A stretch of DNA of 64,000 bases from Diadophis punctatus similis (lineage: Eukaryota > Chordata > Lepidosauria > Squamata > Dipsadidae), in assembly GCA_023053685.1 (NCBI GenBank), contig JALIGW010000001.1, positions 159,626,547 to 159,690,546 of the forward strand, written 5' to 3'. The notes below the pieces were generated by a model that saw nothing but the letters and a program-made list of their open reading frames with translations, ran no database searches and was not told the DNA's origin. The translations under genes and the position numbers were made by a program. Each line of letters begins with the position of its first letter. Position 1 is the stretch's first letter. Shown in pieces: positions 11,224 through 22,350 of the stretch.

Positions 11224-13010
11224 ATGGCTGAGAGCACGACCAAGCAGGGGAAGGCAAAATCAAAGTCTAATCGGCCCCTTCCGCCTGAAATAGACTATGA
11301 AGCATCCCAATTACCACGTATCACCAACGACAGCAGGGATCGCTCTCCCCTCAGCAACCCCCCCCTGCCAAGACTAAGAAGGCATCCAAGGCTCCTTCTA
11401 AAGGGGACACCCATAAGGGGGCATCAAAGCCACACTCAGGGGATGTAGAGGCACCCCACCAGGGCACCCCCCGTCCCCATGGCACACCAGGACACCCCAC
11501 CAGAGGGTCCTTGACTGGGGATCAGGGCCACAGGCAGAGACCTTCTCCTTCACCTGACAATGTCTCACTGGATGGTCCCAACATCCATTTGCGTGAGGGA
11601 GATGTGTGGGGGGCCTCCCAGATCCCAGATCCAGGCAATCAGCGCAAATCTACACCCAGCGCGTATCATGACCCGCTGGAGGACCCCGCTGTGCAGCAAA
11701 GGATGAACGATGTCATACAACGCGGCATCGAGGCCGCTGTCAAGGCCATGGCGCGTCCTTCGCCGGTTCTCCCCATTCCGCGCAGAACCACCCCACCCCC
11801 TCCAATCCCAGCGCCCGTCTCCCCCGACGAGATGGAGGACGACGAGTATTCTGTCCACAGCTCCCCCATTCCAGCTGGGGATCCAGACAGGGAGGAGGGG
11901 GAACTCGAGGAATTACCAGCGGGTGGTGACGGTCTTCAGCCTCTGCTGTCAGATGACGAGGACCTGGCCCCAGAGCCGTCCACCTCCACCACTCTCTTCC
12001 ACTCCAGTCTCTTCCGCTCCTTGCTGCACAAAGCCAGGGCGACCGCCAACATTCCGTCGTCAGCTGGTGATCCCCAGACCGCTTCGGAGCAGGGGGACCC
12101 CATTTTTGGTGAGGCATCTACGTCTCCTATGGAGGTGATCCCTACGCCTAATTTATTTGTCGAAGCAGTGACAAAACAATGGAAATCTCCGGCCACGGGG
12201 CCTTCGCCCACGAACCTGGACAAACGTTACTTTAACATTTCCTCTCACTTGGCCCAACATCTGCCGATTCCAGATGTCGATCCGCCTGTCCTGGCTCTTT
12301 ATTCTAACGCCCCCGTCCCGGGGGACCCAGATGACCTCCTGCGTCCGGAGGAGCGCCGCATGGAATCCATCCTCCAACGGAACCACCAGGCAGCCGCCTG
12401 GGCGGTCAGAGCATCGACGACAGCGTCCTTTTTTTGCAGGACCTCCCTCAAATGGTTACATGGTCTCCAGGACCATATCCCTCAGGCTGACACAAGGGCG
12501 CATCAGGACATAAACAAACTAATTGCTGCTGCCCAGTTCACCTCTGACTCCACGTTGCAGGCAGGACGCTTCGCTGCTAGGGCGATGGGCACGGCGGTTG
12601 TGGCCAGGAGGATGCACTGGCTCCGCAGCTGGCCAGCTGACCTGCGGCACAAATGGAAGCTGGCCGCGGCCCCAATTTCGGGTCAGTCGCTGTTCGGTCC
12701 GGCCCTAGACCGCATCACCACTGAAAACAAGGATAAGAGGAAAGTCCTTCCCTCGTACACAAAGAAGTCCTACAACAAGGCCCCCCCTTATCGTCGGGGG
12801 TCCAGACCTTCAGAAGCCCCTTACAATAGATACCAGAGTCAATACCAACCTGGTCAGGGGCAATATGGGTCTTCTCAGAATCAATACGGGGCTTCCCAGA
12901 GTTCGTACGGGTCACGACAGCGCTCGGCTGCAGACCGACCTTTCCGGGGTGGGCAACCCAAACGGCCCTTTAGAGGAGCCGGTGGTCGCCCTTACCGCCG
13001 GTATAAGTAG
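11224..13010 (+). pseudogene. DIRS gag (ORF1), one frameshift
   Basis: Nucleocapsid-like structural protein of the element. A good ATG at 11224 opens MAESTTKQGKAKSKSNRPLP, but at a run of eight C (about 11359-11366) this frame leaves the main one, which then runs open to the TAA-type stop at 13010. Visible parts: a Pro- and acid-rich N-terminal half, a central helical stretch with ARRMHWLRSWPADLRHKW, and a basic C-terminus rich in Tyr, Gln and Arg (YNRYQSQYQPGQGQYGSSQN, GGRPYRRYK), probably RNA-binding. No zinc knuckle, as is usual for DIRS gag. The end overlaps the start of the RT frame. Confidence 0.8.
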
Positions 13011-14909
13011 ATCTGACCCGATCCCTCCCATTGGGGGTCGACTGGCATCCTTTGCCAGTCGGTGGGAGGAAATCACCAATGACGCATGGGTTTTACAAAC
13101 CCTGTCATCAGGACTGTACCTCGAATTTATCTCCACCCCCCGAGGTTTTTCTTACGCTGTCCCTTGTCTTCAAACAATTCCAAAAGAGTCCTCGTTGATC
13201 AGGCAATTCAGCACCTACTGGACATCAGAGCCATCCAACGGGTGCCCGAGGACCAGCAGGGACAAGGATTTTATTCCATCTTATTTGTGGTTCCGAAATC
13301 CTCGGGGGGATGGAGAGCAATTCTTGATCTGAAACGCCTTAATAGATATGTGAGGTACAGAAAATTCAAAATGCACACCCTGCAATCAATTCTGACGGGC
13401 ATTAGGCGCGGCGATTTTCTCGCCTCAATTGACCTTACGGAGGCTTACCTCCACATTCCAATTCACGCATCTCACCGCCAATTCCTCAGATTTTGTTATG
13501 CAGGGGTGCATTATGAATACCAGGCGTTACCCTTTGGCCTGTCTTCGGCACCAAGGGTATTTACCAAGGTTCTGGCCGCCTTGGCAGCCCATCTCAGGGC
13601 TATCCCCGTGCGTGTCCAGTGTTACCTGGATGACATCCTTATCCAGTCCTCCTCCCTGCCTCAGGCACAACAGGACATCCAGGTAACCCTCAACACACTT
13701 GAACACCACGGGTTCCTTGTTAATTTGGGTAAGAGCCAGTTGTCCCCCTCTACCAGGGTCACCCACCTGGGGACCGTTATTGACTCTCTGGAGTGCAGGG
13801 TATACCTGTCCCAGGAACGGAAAGACAGCATATTGGAAGTAGTCCAGCAAGTTCTGGCCCAAACGAGGGTTCCCCTGAACCAGCTGTCTTCCCTCCTGGG
13901 AAAGATGATTTCAGCGATACATATCGCTCCATGGGCTCACCTGCACTCCAGAGACCTTCAATGGTTTCTTCTCCCCTTCCAGCGGGCAAATCGCAGCAAC
14001 TCCCCTGCCAGGGTCCGGATACCGGTGTCGGTGAGGAGGTCCCTCCGGTGGTGGTCTTCGCCCGCCCTCAGCAAGGGAACGTGCTTCCTGGAGCCGCAAA
14101 GGACAACATTGACGATCGATTCCAGCACCACGGGCTGGGGGGCCCACACCGACTCTCTTGTCGCCCAGGGTACCTGGTCCAGGGCGGAGCAGGTTCTACC
14201 AATAAACCTGTTAGAGCTCAGGGCAGTCCGGTTGGCCTTAGCGCATTTTCAGTCCTCCCTGTCGGGCCGTCACATCCTGGTCCTAACGGACAACGTGACG
14301 ACAAAGGCCCATATAAATCGTCAAGGGGGGACGATCTCCAAGGCCCTCATGAACGAGGCACTGTCTCTGGGTCTATGGGCGGAGCGGCACCTGCCATCAA
14401 TCATGGCAGAACACATCTCTGGGGTCAGCAACACCACGGCGGACTGGCTCAGCCGGAATACCATCAACCCGGCGGAGTGGTCCCTACACCCGGACATCTT
14501 TCAGCAGATTGTCGCCCACTTCGGCCTGCCGACCGTGGATCTTTTCGCTACACCGGAGAACGCCAAGCTCCCCAGATTCGTGACCAGATTCCGGACCCCG
14601 GGCGCGGAGGATACGGACGCTCTCCGTTGTCGTTGGCCACAGGAGCTCCTATATGCCTTCCCTCCCCTACCATTGATCCCCAAGGTCATACGGCGGGTGT
14701 TGTTGCTCAAGGCAGAGATCATCTTACTTGCTCCACACTGGCCCAGGAGGCCTTGGTTCGCGGACCTTATATCCCTGTCCGCATCACCTCCCTGGCAGAT
14801 CCCGCCGACAGAGTGGTCGCTTGCCCAGGGGTCAGTGCATCATCCAGAGCCGCACTGGCTACAACTGACCGCCTGGCGCTTGAGCGGCTCACTCTGCAAC
14901 ACCGCCTAG
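12994..14909 (+). pseudogene. DIRS RT-RNase H-methyltransferase-like protein, one frameshift
   Basis: Copies the element's RNA into DNA. The domain starts at IGGRLASFASRWEEITNDAW in the frame overlapping the end of gag; at a C run near 13135 the reading moves to the frame that opens at ATG 13086 and continues 607 codons. Counted from that ATG: RT with GWRAILDLKRLN and the catalytic YLDD at 180-183 (13623-13634); RNase H with TIDSSTTGWGAH near 343, LLELRAVRLAL, LVLTDNVTTKAHINRQGG near 400 and NTTADWLSRNT; then DLFATPENAKLPRF near 485 to APHWPRRPWFADL, the methyltransferase-like region known from DIRS elements. Only the one frameshift prevents a full product. Confidence 0.88.
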
Positions 14910-15949
14910 TTCCGGACGCTCTTTCTTCAATCATGTTGGCCTCTAGAAGACCGTCGACGGAACGCATCTATTCCACCACTTGGCGTGCCTTTTGTCGATG
15001 GTGCGTGCAGGTGGGATATTCTCCCGTCGACCTCTCTATCATCAATGTTATCCAGTTTCTGCGACAGGGGCTGGCTAAGGGCCTTTCTCCCAATACTTTG
15101 CGCAGGCAGGTCGCAGCCCTCTCGACTGTACTGTCCTGCCCGCACCTGGACTCGCTTTCGGCTCATCCGCTCTTGAGGCAGTTCCTTAAGGGTGTCACCA
15201 ATCTGTGTCCGCCCGTGGTACATCGCTTCCCCACGTGGGACTTGTCTAAGGTTCTCTCCGCCCTAACGGTAGCCCCCTTCGAACCCTTGGACACTGTTCC
15301 GTTGTCGCATCTATCCTTTAAGGTTGCGTTCCTCGTCGCAGTCACCTCTGCGCGGAGGATATCTGAACTCGCGGCCCTGTCAGTGCGCGAGGACCTGTGC
15401 GTCTTCCACAGTGACAGGGTGGTTCTTCGCCTGGACCCGGCCTTTGTGCCCAAGGTTAACACGCACTTTCATAGAGCGCAAGAAGTCATCTTGCCCACAT
15501 TTTTTCAGAATCCGACCACCGACTCCGAACGTGCCTGGCACATGCTGGACGTTAGGCGAGCCCTGGACATCTATCTCAAATGTACAGCCTCTCTTCGGCG
15601 CACAGAGACTCTATTTGTGATTTTTCGCTCCTCTAACCAGGGTCGCAAGGCGTCCTCTGCGACCATCGGACGATGGATCCGTGCGGCCATCTCCTTGGCC
15701 TACAAACATATGTCCTTACCTCGACCGTCGGGTCTTACAGCCCACTCCACCCGCAGTGCTGCAACCTCAGTGGCATGGAATGCTAGGGCTTCCACCGCCG
15801 AGGTCTGTAGGGCAGCCACTTGGTCCTCCCTGACTCCTTTTGTCCGTCATTACAAACTGGACGCTTATGCATCGGAGGAGGCCGACTTCGGCAGGCGGGT
15901 GTTGGGGGCAGGGTTGCCATTGGCCGATCCTCCCAGCCAGGACGATTGA
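14855..15949 (+). CDS. DIRS tyrosine recombinase
   Basis: Would insert the circular DNA copy. The frame is open from 13793, but only the part from about 14800 resembles recombinases, and it overlaps the RT frame by roughly 55 bases. I place the start at CTG 14855 because the sister element has ATG at the matching codon (MAATDCLAL); here the same site reads LATTDRLAL. Motifs: LSPNTLRRQVAALSTVL (core-binding part), SARRISELAALS (catalytic Arg, about 15353), AHSTRSAATSVAW (His 15743, Arg 15752), FVRHYKLDAY (probable nucleophile Tyr 15851), and FGRRVLG near the end. No internal stop. Translation might use CTG, frameshifting from RT, or the remote ATG; the sequence does not decide. Confidence 0.85.
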   Translation: MATTDRLALERLTLQHRLVPDALSSIMLASRRPSTERIYSTTWRAFCRWCVQVGYSPVDLSIINVIQFLRQGLAKGLSPNTLRRQVAALSTVLSCPHLDSLSAHPLLRQFLKGVTNLCPPVVHRFPTWDLSKVLSALTVAPFEPLDTVPLSHLSFKVAFLVAVTSARRISELAALSVREDLCVFHSDRVVLRLDPAFVPKVNTHFHRAQEVILPTFFQNPTTDSERAWHMLDVRRALDIYLKCTASLRRTETLFVIFRSSNQGRKASSATIGRWIRAAISLAYKHMSLPRPSGLTAHSTRSAATSVAWNARASTAEVCRAATWSSLTPFVRHYKLDAYASEEADFGRRVLGAGLPLADPPSQDD

Positions 15950-15980
15950 TCCCGCCCCAGGGACGCCAGCTTTGGTATGT

Positions 15981-16077
15981 CCCATTCCTTGGAGGCTAGC
16001 TCCACCCACTATGGAGAAGGGACGTTGGTACTCACCTGTGAGACGTCCTTTCTCGTAGGCTGGAGCTAGCCTCCAAG
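15981..16077. repeat. DIRS internal complementary region
   Basis: First half (15981-16018) is the complement of the left end of the element (TTCTCCATAGTGGGTGGAGC onward). Second half (16021-16077) is the complement of the right end (GACGTCTCACAGGTGAGTAC). The junction of both halves is what allows a circle to be closed in the DIRS replication model. Confidence 0.92.
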
Positions 16078-16200
16078 TCCCTCCCGCGTCTGGATCTGGC
16101 TGGGCGCCTCTGATATTCAATGTACATAGTTATTCATTATCTGGTCTGCTATTCGCATATACATAGTTCCTAATTCTTTGACTGTTCTCTGTATATAGTT

Positions 16201-16206
16201 AATAAA
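16201..16206 (+). terminator. Polyadenylation signal of the DIRS element
   Basis: AATAAA between the recombinase gene and the right terminal repeat, followed by a GT-rich stretch (TTGTTGTTTGG). Confidence 0.55.
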
Positions 16207-16248
16207 TATTGTTGTTTGGAGAAGCACATTGAGTCTGACTTGTCCCTC

Positions 16249-16360
16249 GATTAAAAGAGGGGGTGCCAATCTAGGAGGGCACTATTTATACCTTTTTTAA
16301 GACTCGGTCCTATTGGCTAGAGGGCAGATTTAACCCATTCCTTGGAGGCTAGCTCCACCC
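16249..16360 (-). repeat. DIRS right inverted terminal repeat
   Basis: Reverse complement of 10339-10450. It therefore carries the same CCAAT and TATAAATA boxes on the minus strand, pointing back into the element. Confidence 0.92.
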
Positions 16361-16464
16361 TACAAGAAAGGACGTCTCACAGGTGAGTACCAACGTCCCT
16401 TCCTTGGAGGCTAGCTCCACCCTAAGAGAAAGGACGTCTCACAGGTGAGTACCAACGTCCCTTT
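16340..16464 (+). repeat. Tandem duplication of the DIRS right end
   Basis: Two 62-bp units, starting at 16340 and 16402 with CCTTGGAGGCTAGCTCCACC and ending GAGTACCAACGTCCCTT. They differ by few bases (CTACAAG against CTAAGAG). Confidence 0.9.
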
Positions 16465-18150
16465 GCTTGTAAAAAAAACCCTCTTTCAAATATTTTGCAC
16501 CACCTAACGAAATCTTTAATGCCATCTCAGCTGGTTTTCATCAAATAAGATAACTGGTCCAAAATACATGTCATTGGCCACATGACATATGGAAGGGTTG
16601 CTCACTGGTGAGCAATTTGGAAACATTAAGGTTTAATTTTGCACACATACACAAACACACACTGCAATTAAAAACAAAAATAACAGGTGAGATAGGTACA
16701 TTAGTGAACACCAAAGGAAGTGCATATAAGCATTAATGGATATGGGTGCCAGATATTATCTCTAAGCATCATGTTGAAGATATCAAGCATATGATACTAT
16801 TCCATTATCTTTTGTACTTAATGAGAAAGTTGTTGATGGAGCCCTATGAACTGCTTATTGTAGATATTTGATAAACATAGTGGAATTCTATCACTTTTAA
16901 CTGTTTACAAAATTAGTGGCATGGGAATTTTTTTCATCTTAAGCAAAAAGACTGATCATAGAAAATCTGGGAGTTCTCCATATTTAATTCTAATAATTTG
17001 TAGAATATATTTTCACAGAAAACAGGATCTAGGAAAACAGAAAACAATATACAGAAAATGTCAAATAATGTATATTATATTTGTGCATAGCATTTTAATT
17101 TAATTGAAACTGTCATGGTTGAGTTTCAAATCAAGAGTCAATGCCACAAATAATTGACAATACTGATCTGTTGGTTTAAGGAAATGGTTTTTTTATTTTC
17201 CCAACAATCTAATTTGGTATGAACTCCACTTATGGGAAGTTGGTGGACAGCCTATCAAAATTATACAGAATAATAAAAAGGTGCATGTGGGAACAAAACT
17301 TAGAAATGAGTTAGTTAATGTCAACCCTATTACAGTATAATAGTCCAAAATAGATATCTTAAAAACATAGTAGAAAACAAGAAAATAATGAATCATTAAA
17401 ATTAAAATTATTTGTATTGTATTTATGTTTAAAGGGCAAAGCATATAAAGCAAAACTAAGATAGTAAGATACCATATATATGAAAAGGCAGAAGAATAAG
17501 TAAGAAGAATTTTAGAAATTAATGTGAAACAACTTAAGAAAAAAAGATCAGGGTTGCTAGACAATTAATCATCTTGCAGCAATACAATAGTGACAGCAAG
17601 AAATTTGGCAGTCCTTCTACAAATGTTTCCTGAACTGTCAGCTAAAAGGAAGCAAGTGATCTCCTCATCTAACCCTTGCACGACATTGAATCAGATGAAG
17701 GTTATTAATTCAATGTGCCATCTCATGTAAAAATGGCATTGAAAGAAAATATAGTATGTTTTTTTTAATTTTCTCTAGCAGACGTGGGCAAATTCATGCT
17801 GCAACATTTCAAAGTATAATTGAAGAAAGGCATATTATAATATTGGGCCAGGGTAATGGATCCTATTTGGGATAGAAAAAATGGTACTTTCTAAGCATTT
17901 TGCATAAGACAGTTGTCCGAAACAGATCTCTGGCATACCAACTGTTGTAGGGTAAAAATTAATACATCCTGCATAACTGTACTCTTAAGTTTTAGAAATC
18001 AATCCTGCATGGCTATATTCTAAGTCTTAAAAATCAATACTTAGATCAAGAACCATGGACTTTCTCCACAAAGGGAAACAAAATGATCAATTTGATCATC
18101 TTTAGTGATGAATCTATTGATCCTATTTCCTCTGTTACACATTGGTAGTC
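16465..18150. other. Unassigned intronic DNA
   Basis: AT-rich; a hydrophobic minus-strand frame at 17193-17564 has no family motif. Nothing else seen. Confidence 0.4.
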
Positions 18151-18158
18151 TTTCTAGG

Positions 18159-18309
18159 CAGTAGTGGGTTCTAAAACCCTTTGCTACCGGTTTGTGCGCA
18201 CGCTCACAATGCTTCTGCGCAGAAGCGTCCCGGGTGGATGGGCGGAGCCTCCCACCGCCGGCGCTACCGGTTCTTAGGACCAGGCCGAACCGGGAGCAAC
18301 CCACCGCTG
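18159..18309. mobile_element. hAT MITE (151 bp), CAGTAGTGGGTT type
   Basis: Non-autonomous element with ends CAGTAGTGGGTT and AACCCACCGCTG, flanked by a perfect 8-bp duplication TTTCTAGG (18151-18158 and 18310-18317). The inside contains ACCGGT and GCGCAGAAGCGTC. A copy of the same length lies at 60470-60620. Confidence 0.92.
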
Positions 18310-18317
18310 TTTCTAGG

Positions 18318-19215
18318 TATGGAATCTTATATCTAAGGCACAGATATTGATGCAGCATAACAAATTATTCAAGAAACTTTGTTAGTTGAAAAACTTTGGA
18401 AAATGTAAATACACCTATCACTATTTAAACATAATTTCAGTGATATTTAAAGGGGTACAACCACGACTAAAAAAATGACACACCACCAAAGAACTTCAAA
18501 AAGCCTGACCATGAAAAATAGATTACTTTTAATCTATTCATTATTTACTAACTACATTAATGATGTTTTTCCTAATAGGTTATGGAAATCTATCAATAGA
18601 TTTCTCTCCATTTTGGAGAGAAATACAAGATATACATGTTTAAAATGTCTTAAAAGTCATAATTGCATTACTCACATACAAATACAAGCGTTCCAACTCG
18701 CCCGATCCCTACATGTGTATGCTTGTGTGTAGGAGTAGCATATAATTGTATATAATCTATCAGATTAATACTGGTAGTACCAAGTACCGGTACTACTGTC
18801 ACAATTTGAATGGTTTTCAAATAAACCCCAAACCTCATTTCAGGCATCATTTTAAGCCCTGTTTTGAAATCAAAGAACTATTATTTTCTTTTTGTAGTAT
18901 TGCCCCCAGTATTTTAAAGTAAATATAAACCACAAACAATCAATAATTTAACTGTCTTTAAAATAAGCTTTTCTAGAGATTGAAGGCAGCTGGAGGACAA
19001 TCTTGTGATATCAGGAAAAGACAGAATTGCTTTAAACTTTAAAGAGTTGCAGATTACAGTATGCTATATTTGTAACTCCATGATTTCTGAAGACAGCTTT
19101 GAAAATGAATTTGGAGCCAAGCACAGTCCTACATGACAGTTTGACATGACAATTAGTCACCAACTAGTATTTCTGAGAATGAGCAAACTATAAATTGACA
19201 AAATTAGTTTATAGT
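18318..19215. other. Unassigned intronic DNA
   Basis: No exon or repeat recognised. Confidence 0.4.
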
Positions 19216-19223
19216 GTTATGTT

Positions 19224-19547
19224 CAGAGGTGGGATCCTGCCGGTGCGGTTAATAGCTGTTGTTCGGCGCAGAGCCGAAGACGCTGCTGCCGTTCGTGGCG
19301 CGGGAGCTTTCCCCGGTCGCTTTCCCCGCCCGCATGGATGCCGCCAATTGCATTCTTTTGCCCTCTGCGCATGCGCAAAACGTTCCGCATGCGCAGAGGG
19401 CAAAAGAATGCAATTGGCGGCATCCATGCGGGCAGGGAAAGCGCCCGGGGAAAGCTCCCGCACTGCGAACGGCAGCAGCGTCTTCGGCTCTGCGCCGAAC
19501 AACAGCTATTAACCGCACTGGCAAAAACAGGCAGGAACCCACCTCTG
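19224..19547. mobile_element. Palindromic hAT element (324 bp)
   Basis: Nearly its whole length is one inverted repeat centred near 19385 between TTTGCCCTCTGCGCATGCGC and its complement. Ends CAGAGGTGGGATCCTGCC and GGCAGGAACCCACCTCTG; perfect 8-bp duplication GTTATGTT at 19216-19223 and 19548-19555. Frames through it on both strands are mirror images of one another and not genes. Confidence 0.93.
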
Positions 19548-19555
19548 GTTATGTT

Positions 19556-20394
19556 ATTAGCATGTGCAACTCCCATGATCTCATGCTATTAATTCTGGGC
19601 TTAATGGCGAGTAGAATTCAATGCTACATGGAGAATGTTTTTTTTCATAATCTCTTAAAGTAAAAGAGGTTCATATACAAATTTAGAAATTAGGATCAAA
19701 ATTTTTTTTCATTTGTGCACTAGAAAGATACATGTTCTTATATACCATTCATAAACTGCAACCTTTTCATGCATCATACTTTATTTTTTCTAGCTATAAA
19801 GAACACTGAGAGCATTCTCTGTTTGCATGGAATGTTTAAATTCACATTTTTGCAAGACTGAGGCACATATTTTTCTACTGTGCTAATAGAAGTGTTTTTC
19901 AGTCAATTTCAAATTTTATAACACGGGTGGGCAGATTTGGTTTGTGAAAGCTGATTGATCTCTGCTGACTGATGTCTAATGGATGTTGTTTCAAATTCTC
20001 TACCCAATACTCATATTATCATAGAGCAGATGAATAAAAATCAGTCTGATAAAATCCAGACTAACTATAATTAGCACAAGGAATAATGAAAAAAGTCATT
20101 AATTTGGACAAGTCAAGTTATAACTGATATACATCTGTAGGATAATAAAAATGAATGAAGCATGGAGTAGACCAAGGAAATATCTAGCCAGATTATGGGC
20201 ACTAATGCAGTGTCAGTGACTCAGCAATGAATCGAAGGGAAAAATATATATACCAACAGTAATTCAGTCGGGAAGACAAAATCAGAGGTTAAATATCACA
20301 GATATTTGGCATTTAGTACTAGAGCTAGTCCTTGTTTAATGACCACAATTGGGATCAGCAAGCTAGTCTTTAAGCAGTGTAGCTAAGGGAAATG
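19556..20394. other. Mostly unassigned; decayed squamate repeat near 20325-20394
   Basis: TCCTTGTTTAATGACCACAA near 20332 resembles the repeat described at 60280-60830. The rest is unrecognised. Confidence 0.35.
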
Positions 20395-20665
20395 TTATGA
20401 TCTTATTTCAATCCCGTAGAACTCAGGGCGGCGTACAACAGAAAAAAAGAACAATAAAAAGATACAATAAAAACAATTTAAAAAATTACAATAATTAAAA
20501 ACCAATCATTCATGGGGGAATTAAGATCTCGTTCACCCCACCTGCAGGAAGAGCCATGTCTTCACGGCTTTGCGGAAGGCCAGCAGGGTGGGGATAATCC
20601 GGATCTCTGGTAGGAGTTGGTTCCAGAGAGACGGAGCTCCCATACTTGTCAATGACTGCAGTGGA
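20395..20665 (-). repeat. L2-like LINE 3' end
   Basis: Plus strand starts with a Gly-Arg-Arg-type GGCGGCGTACAAC box and AATAAA-like A-rich DNA, then the complement of the LINE C-terminus (GGTTCCAGAGAGACGGAGCT). On the minus strand the order is coding end, A/T-rich 3' region, GTACGCCGCCCTGAG, as in L2-like elements. Confidence 0.65.
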
Positions 20666-21849
20666 AGAGGTAACCTTAAGCAATTATATTGACAGAATGT
20701 TCTCTGCCAACGTTCAACCTTCTGAATGGATGTTTTCTATCCACTCTATTAATCTTTGTCTTTGTTTCTGCATGGATTAGAATTCTTTCAAGCTGGTCTG
20801 TAATCATTAACTATTAATTTTTTTAAGGCTACTGAACCATTTTGGAACCAAGAAGTATTCTTGGGTGTGAAAATGTTGCTGACATTCCAACTTTATATTT
20901 TTAAACTTGTACAACAAAATGATAATTATGTAACTAGGAAGTCCAAGGGAATGTTTATGCCTGGCCACCTATGTGGTCCTCATGCAAGGAAACATAGGCA
21001 AAGGGAGAGGAAGGACAACTGTAAATAGAATTAATCTGTCAGCAGAGCAGTCAGAGTGGTTTGATCTCTTCCTCAGCTGCAGCTTAATGAAATGACTAAT
21101 AGGCAAAAAATTGGTACAGGAAGGATTAATGATTAGTAATATATTTATAGTTTATATATTGAAAAACACCCATGCATTCTTCTCATTGAGAGTATAGAGA
21201 CAGCTTACCTAAGCAAGCTGGCAAATCAATGATTCAGCAATTACAGCCAATTCAAAACCTCAGTGTCACAAAATAAAAAAAGCAAAAACAGAAAAGCAAC
21301 AGCACTCTAATTATTTTCCCTATCTTTAGGGGGGGGGGAAGTTTGCTGAGATATTGAAGCTGCATGACGTATATTCACTGAAATGTTGCCAGAAGAAAAT
21401 AGGATTAAATTTCAAGAAAAAACCAACAGACTCTGCTTTCATGGTCTTATCTTCTCCTAATAGAAGGAGAGCCAATTTGGTTGAAAAATTCAAAAGTAAT
21501 TTCAGTTTATTTAACAACTACGATAGGAAATATTTAGCCACTAGTTGCATTTATATGTAGTAAAAAGTAGGTTAGTATGAATGTTGTGCTGATCCTCTGT
21601 TATCAGTGAAAAGAATTTGTTGACAGAAATCTGTTTGTTATAAATTATTAAAGTTACAAAAACTAGTGTCATTATATAATAAGAAAATGTCCTTTTAGTT
21701 ACATTTAAAAGGTTGACTTTTGAAAACAAGACAATTGTCAGCATTTTAAAGGAGAAACAGCTGATAGGAAAAAATGGCTAACATGCCAAGACTTATTAAT
21801 GAGTTCAGTAGAACAATAGACTTCAGAAGGATATAGTTTTCAATGCTCA
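20666..21849. other. Unassigned intronic DNA
   Basis: No exon or repeat recognised. Confidence 0.4.
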
Positions 21850-22350
21850 GAAGAAAGCTTTAATATGGAAAAAAAGATAATTGCAATTGAAAAACACAAA
21901 CTGGAATTTGAAATTGAATTATGTACAAAAAAAGAACAAGTAATAGCAAAAAAGTATAAACCTTTGTTAAGATTTAAAACAGAAGAGTATGTTAAACACT
22001 GCAATGCCAAAATGGGCTATTAATTTTGGACATAATATACAGATGGGCACTTGGGAGAGAATGTGGGTCACTGGGATTAAATTTATACTGTGTCACAACT
22101 TAAGATAAAAATTGTGAAGAAACCAAAATCTTTTTTACTGGGACTAATGGACGATGAATCAGAACAGAATGAAAGAAAGAAACATTGATTTATGTGTTTG
22201 AAGATTTTGAAAGAGATTGATTGAGGGGTTGAAGGGATTTATATAACATCTAAGAGGAACGTGGGATTGTAAGTTTTTAATTATCTCCTGAAAAGATGGT
22301 CAGAAGTTGTTATATATCATAACTTTAGTTTCTTTTCCTTCCTTCCTTTG
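21850..22350 (+). repeat. L1 LINE ORF2 3' fragment
   Basis: Decayed frames read KKYKPLLRFKTEEYVKHCNA and then INFGHNIQMGTWERMWVTGI, matching the tail of L1 ORF2 (W..FG..I....WE..W..G.K). Stops and small indels interrupt it. It appears to pass into 3' untranslated sequence before 22350. Confidence 0.6.

Larger units (their letters stand above)
10328..16464 (+). mobile_element. DIRS-like retrotransposon, almost complete
   Basis: 6.1-kb element with every DIRS hallmark: inverted terminal repeats, gag, an RT/RNase H/methyltransferase-like frame, an overlapping tyrosine recombinase frame, and an internal complementary region that matches both outer ends. DIRS elements replicate through RNA and insert a circular DNA by recombinase, so they leave no target duplication; none is seen. 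Two single-base frameshifts at C runs (gag near 11360, RT near 13135) are the only obvious breaks, so the copy is young. They could also be homopolymer sequencing errors. Confidence 0.95.

Noticed and set aside
13793..14800. First third of the 718-codon recombinase frame as a real protein
   Set aside because: It is the other frame of the RNase H region; only the part after about 14800 resembles recombinases.
17193..17564. 123-codon hydrophobic frame
   Set aside because: Composition follows the AT-rich DNA; no recognised membrane protein family or start context.
19195..19663. Several Arg- and Ala-rich frames on both strands
   Set aside because: They mirror each other because the DNA is a palindromic hAT element.
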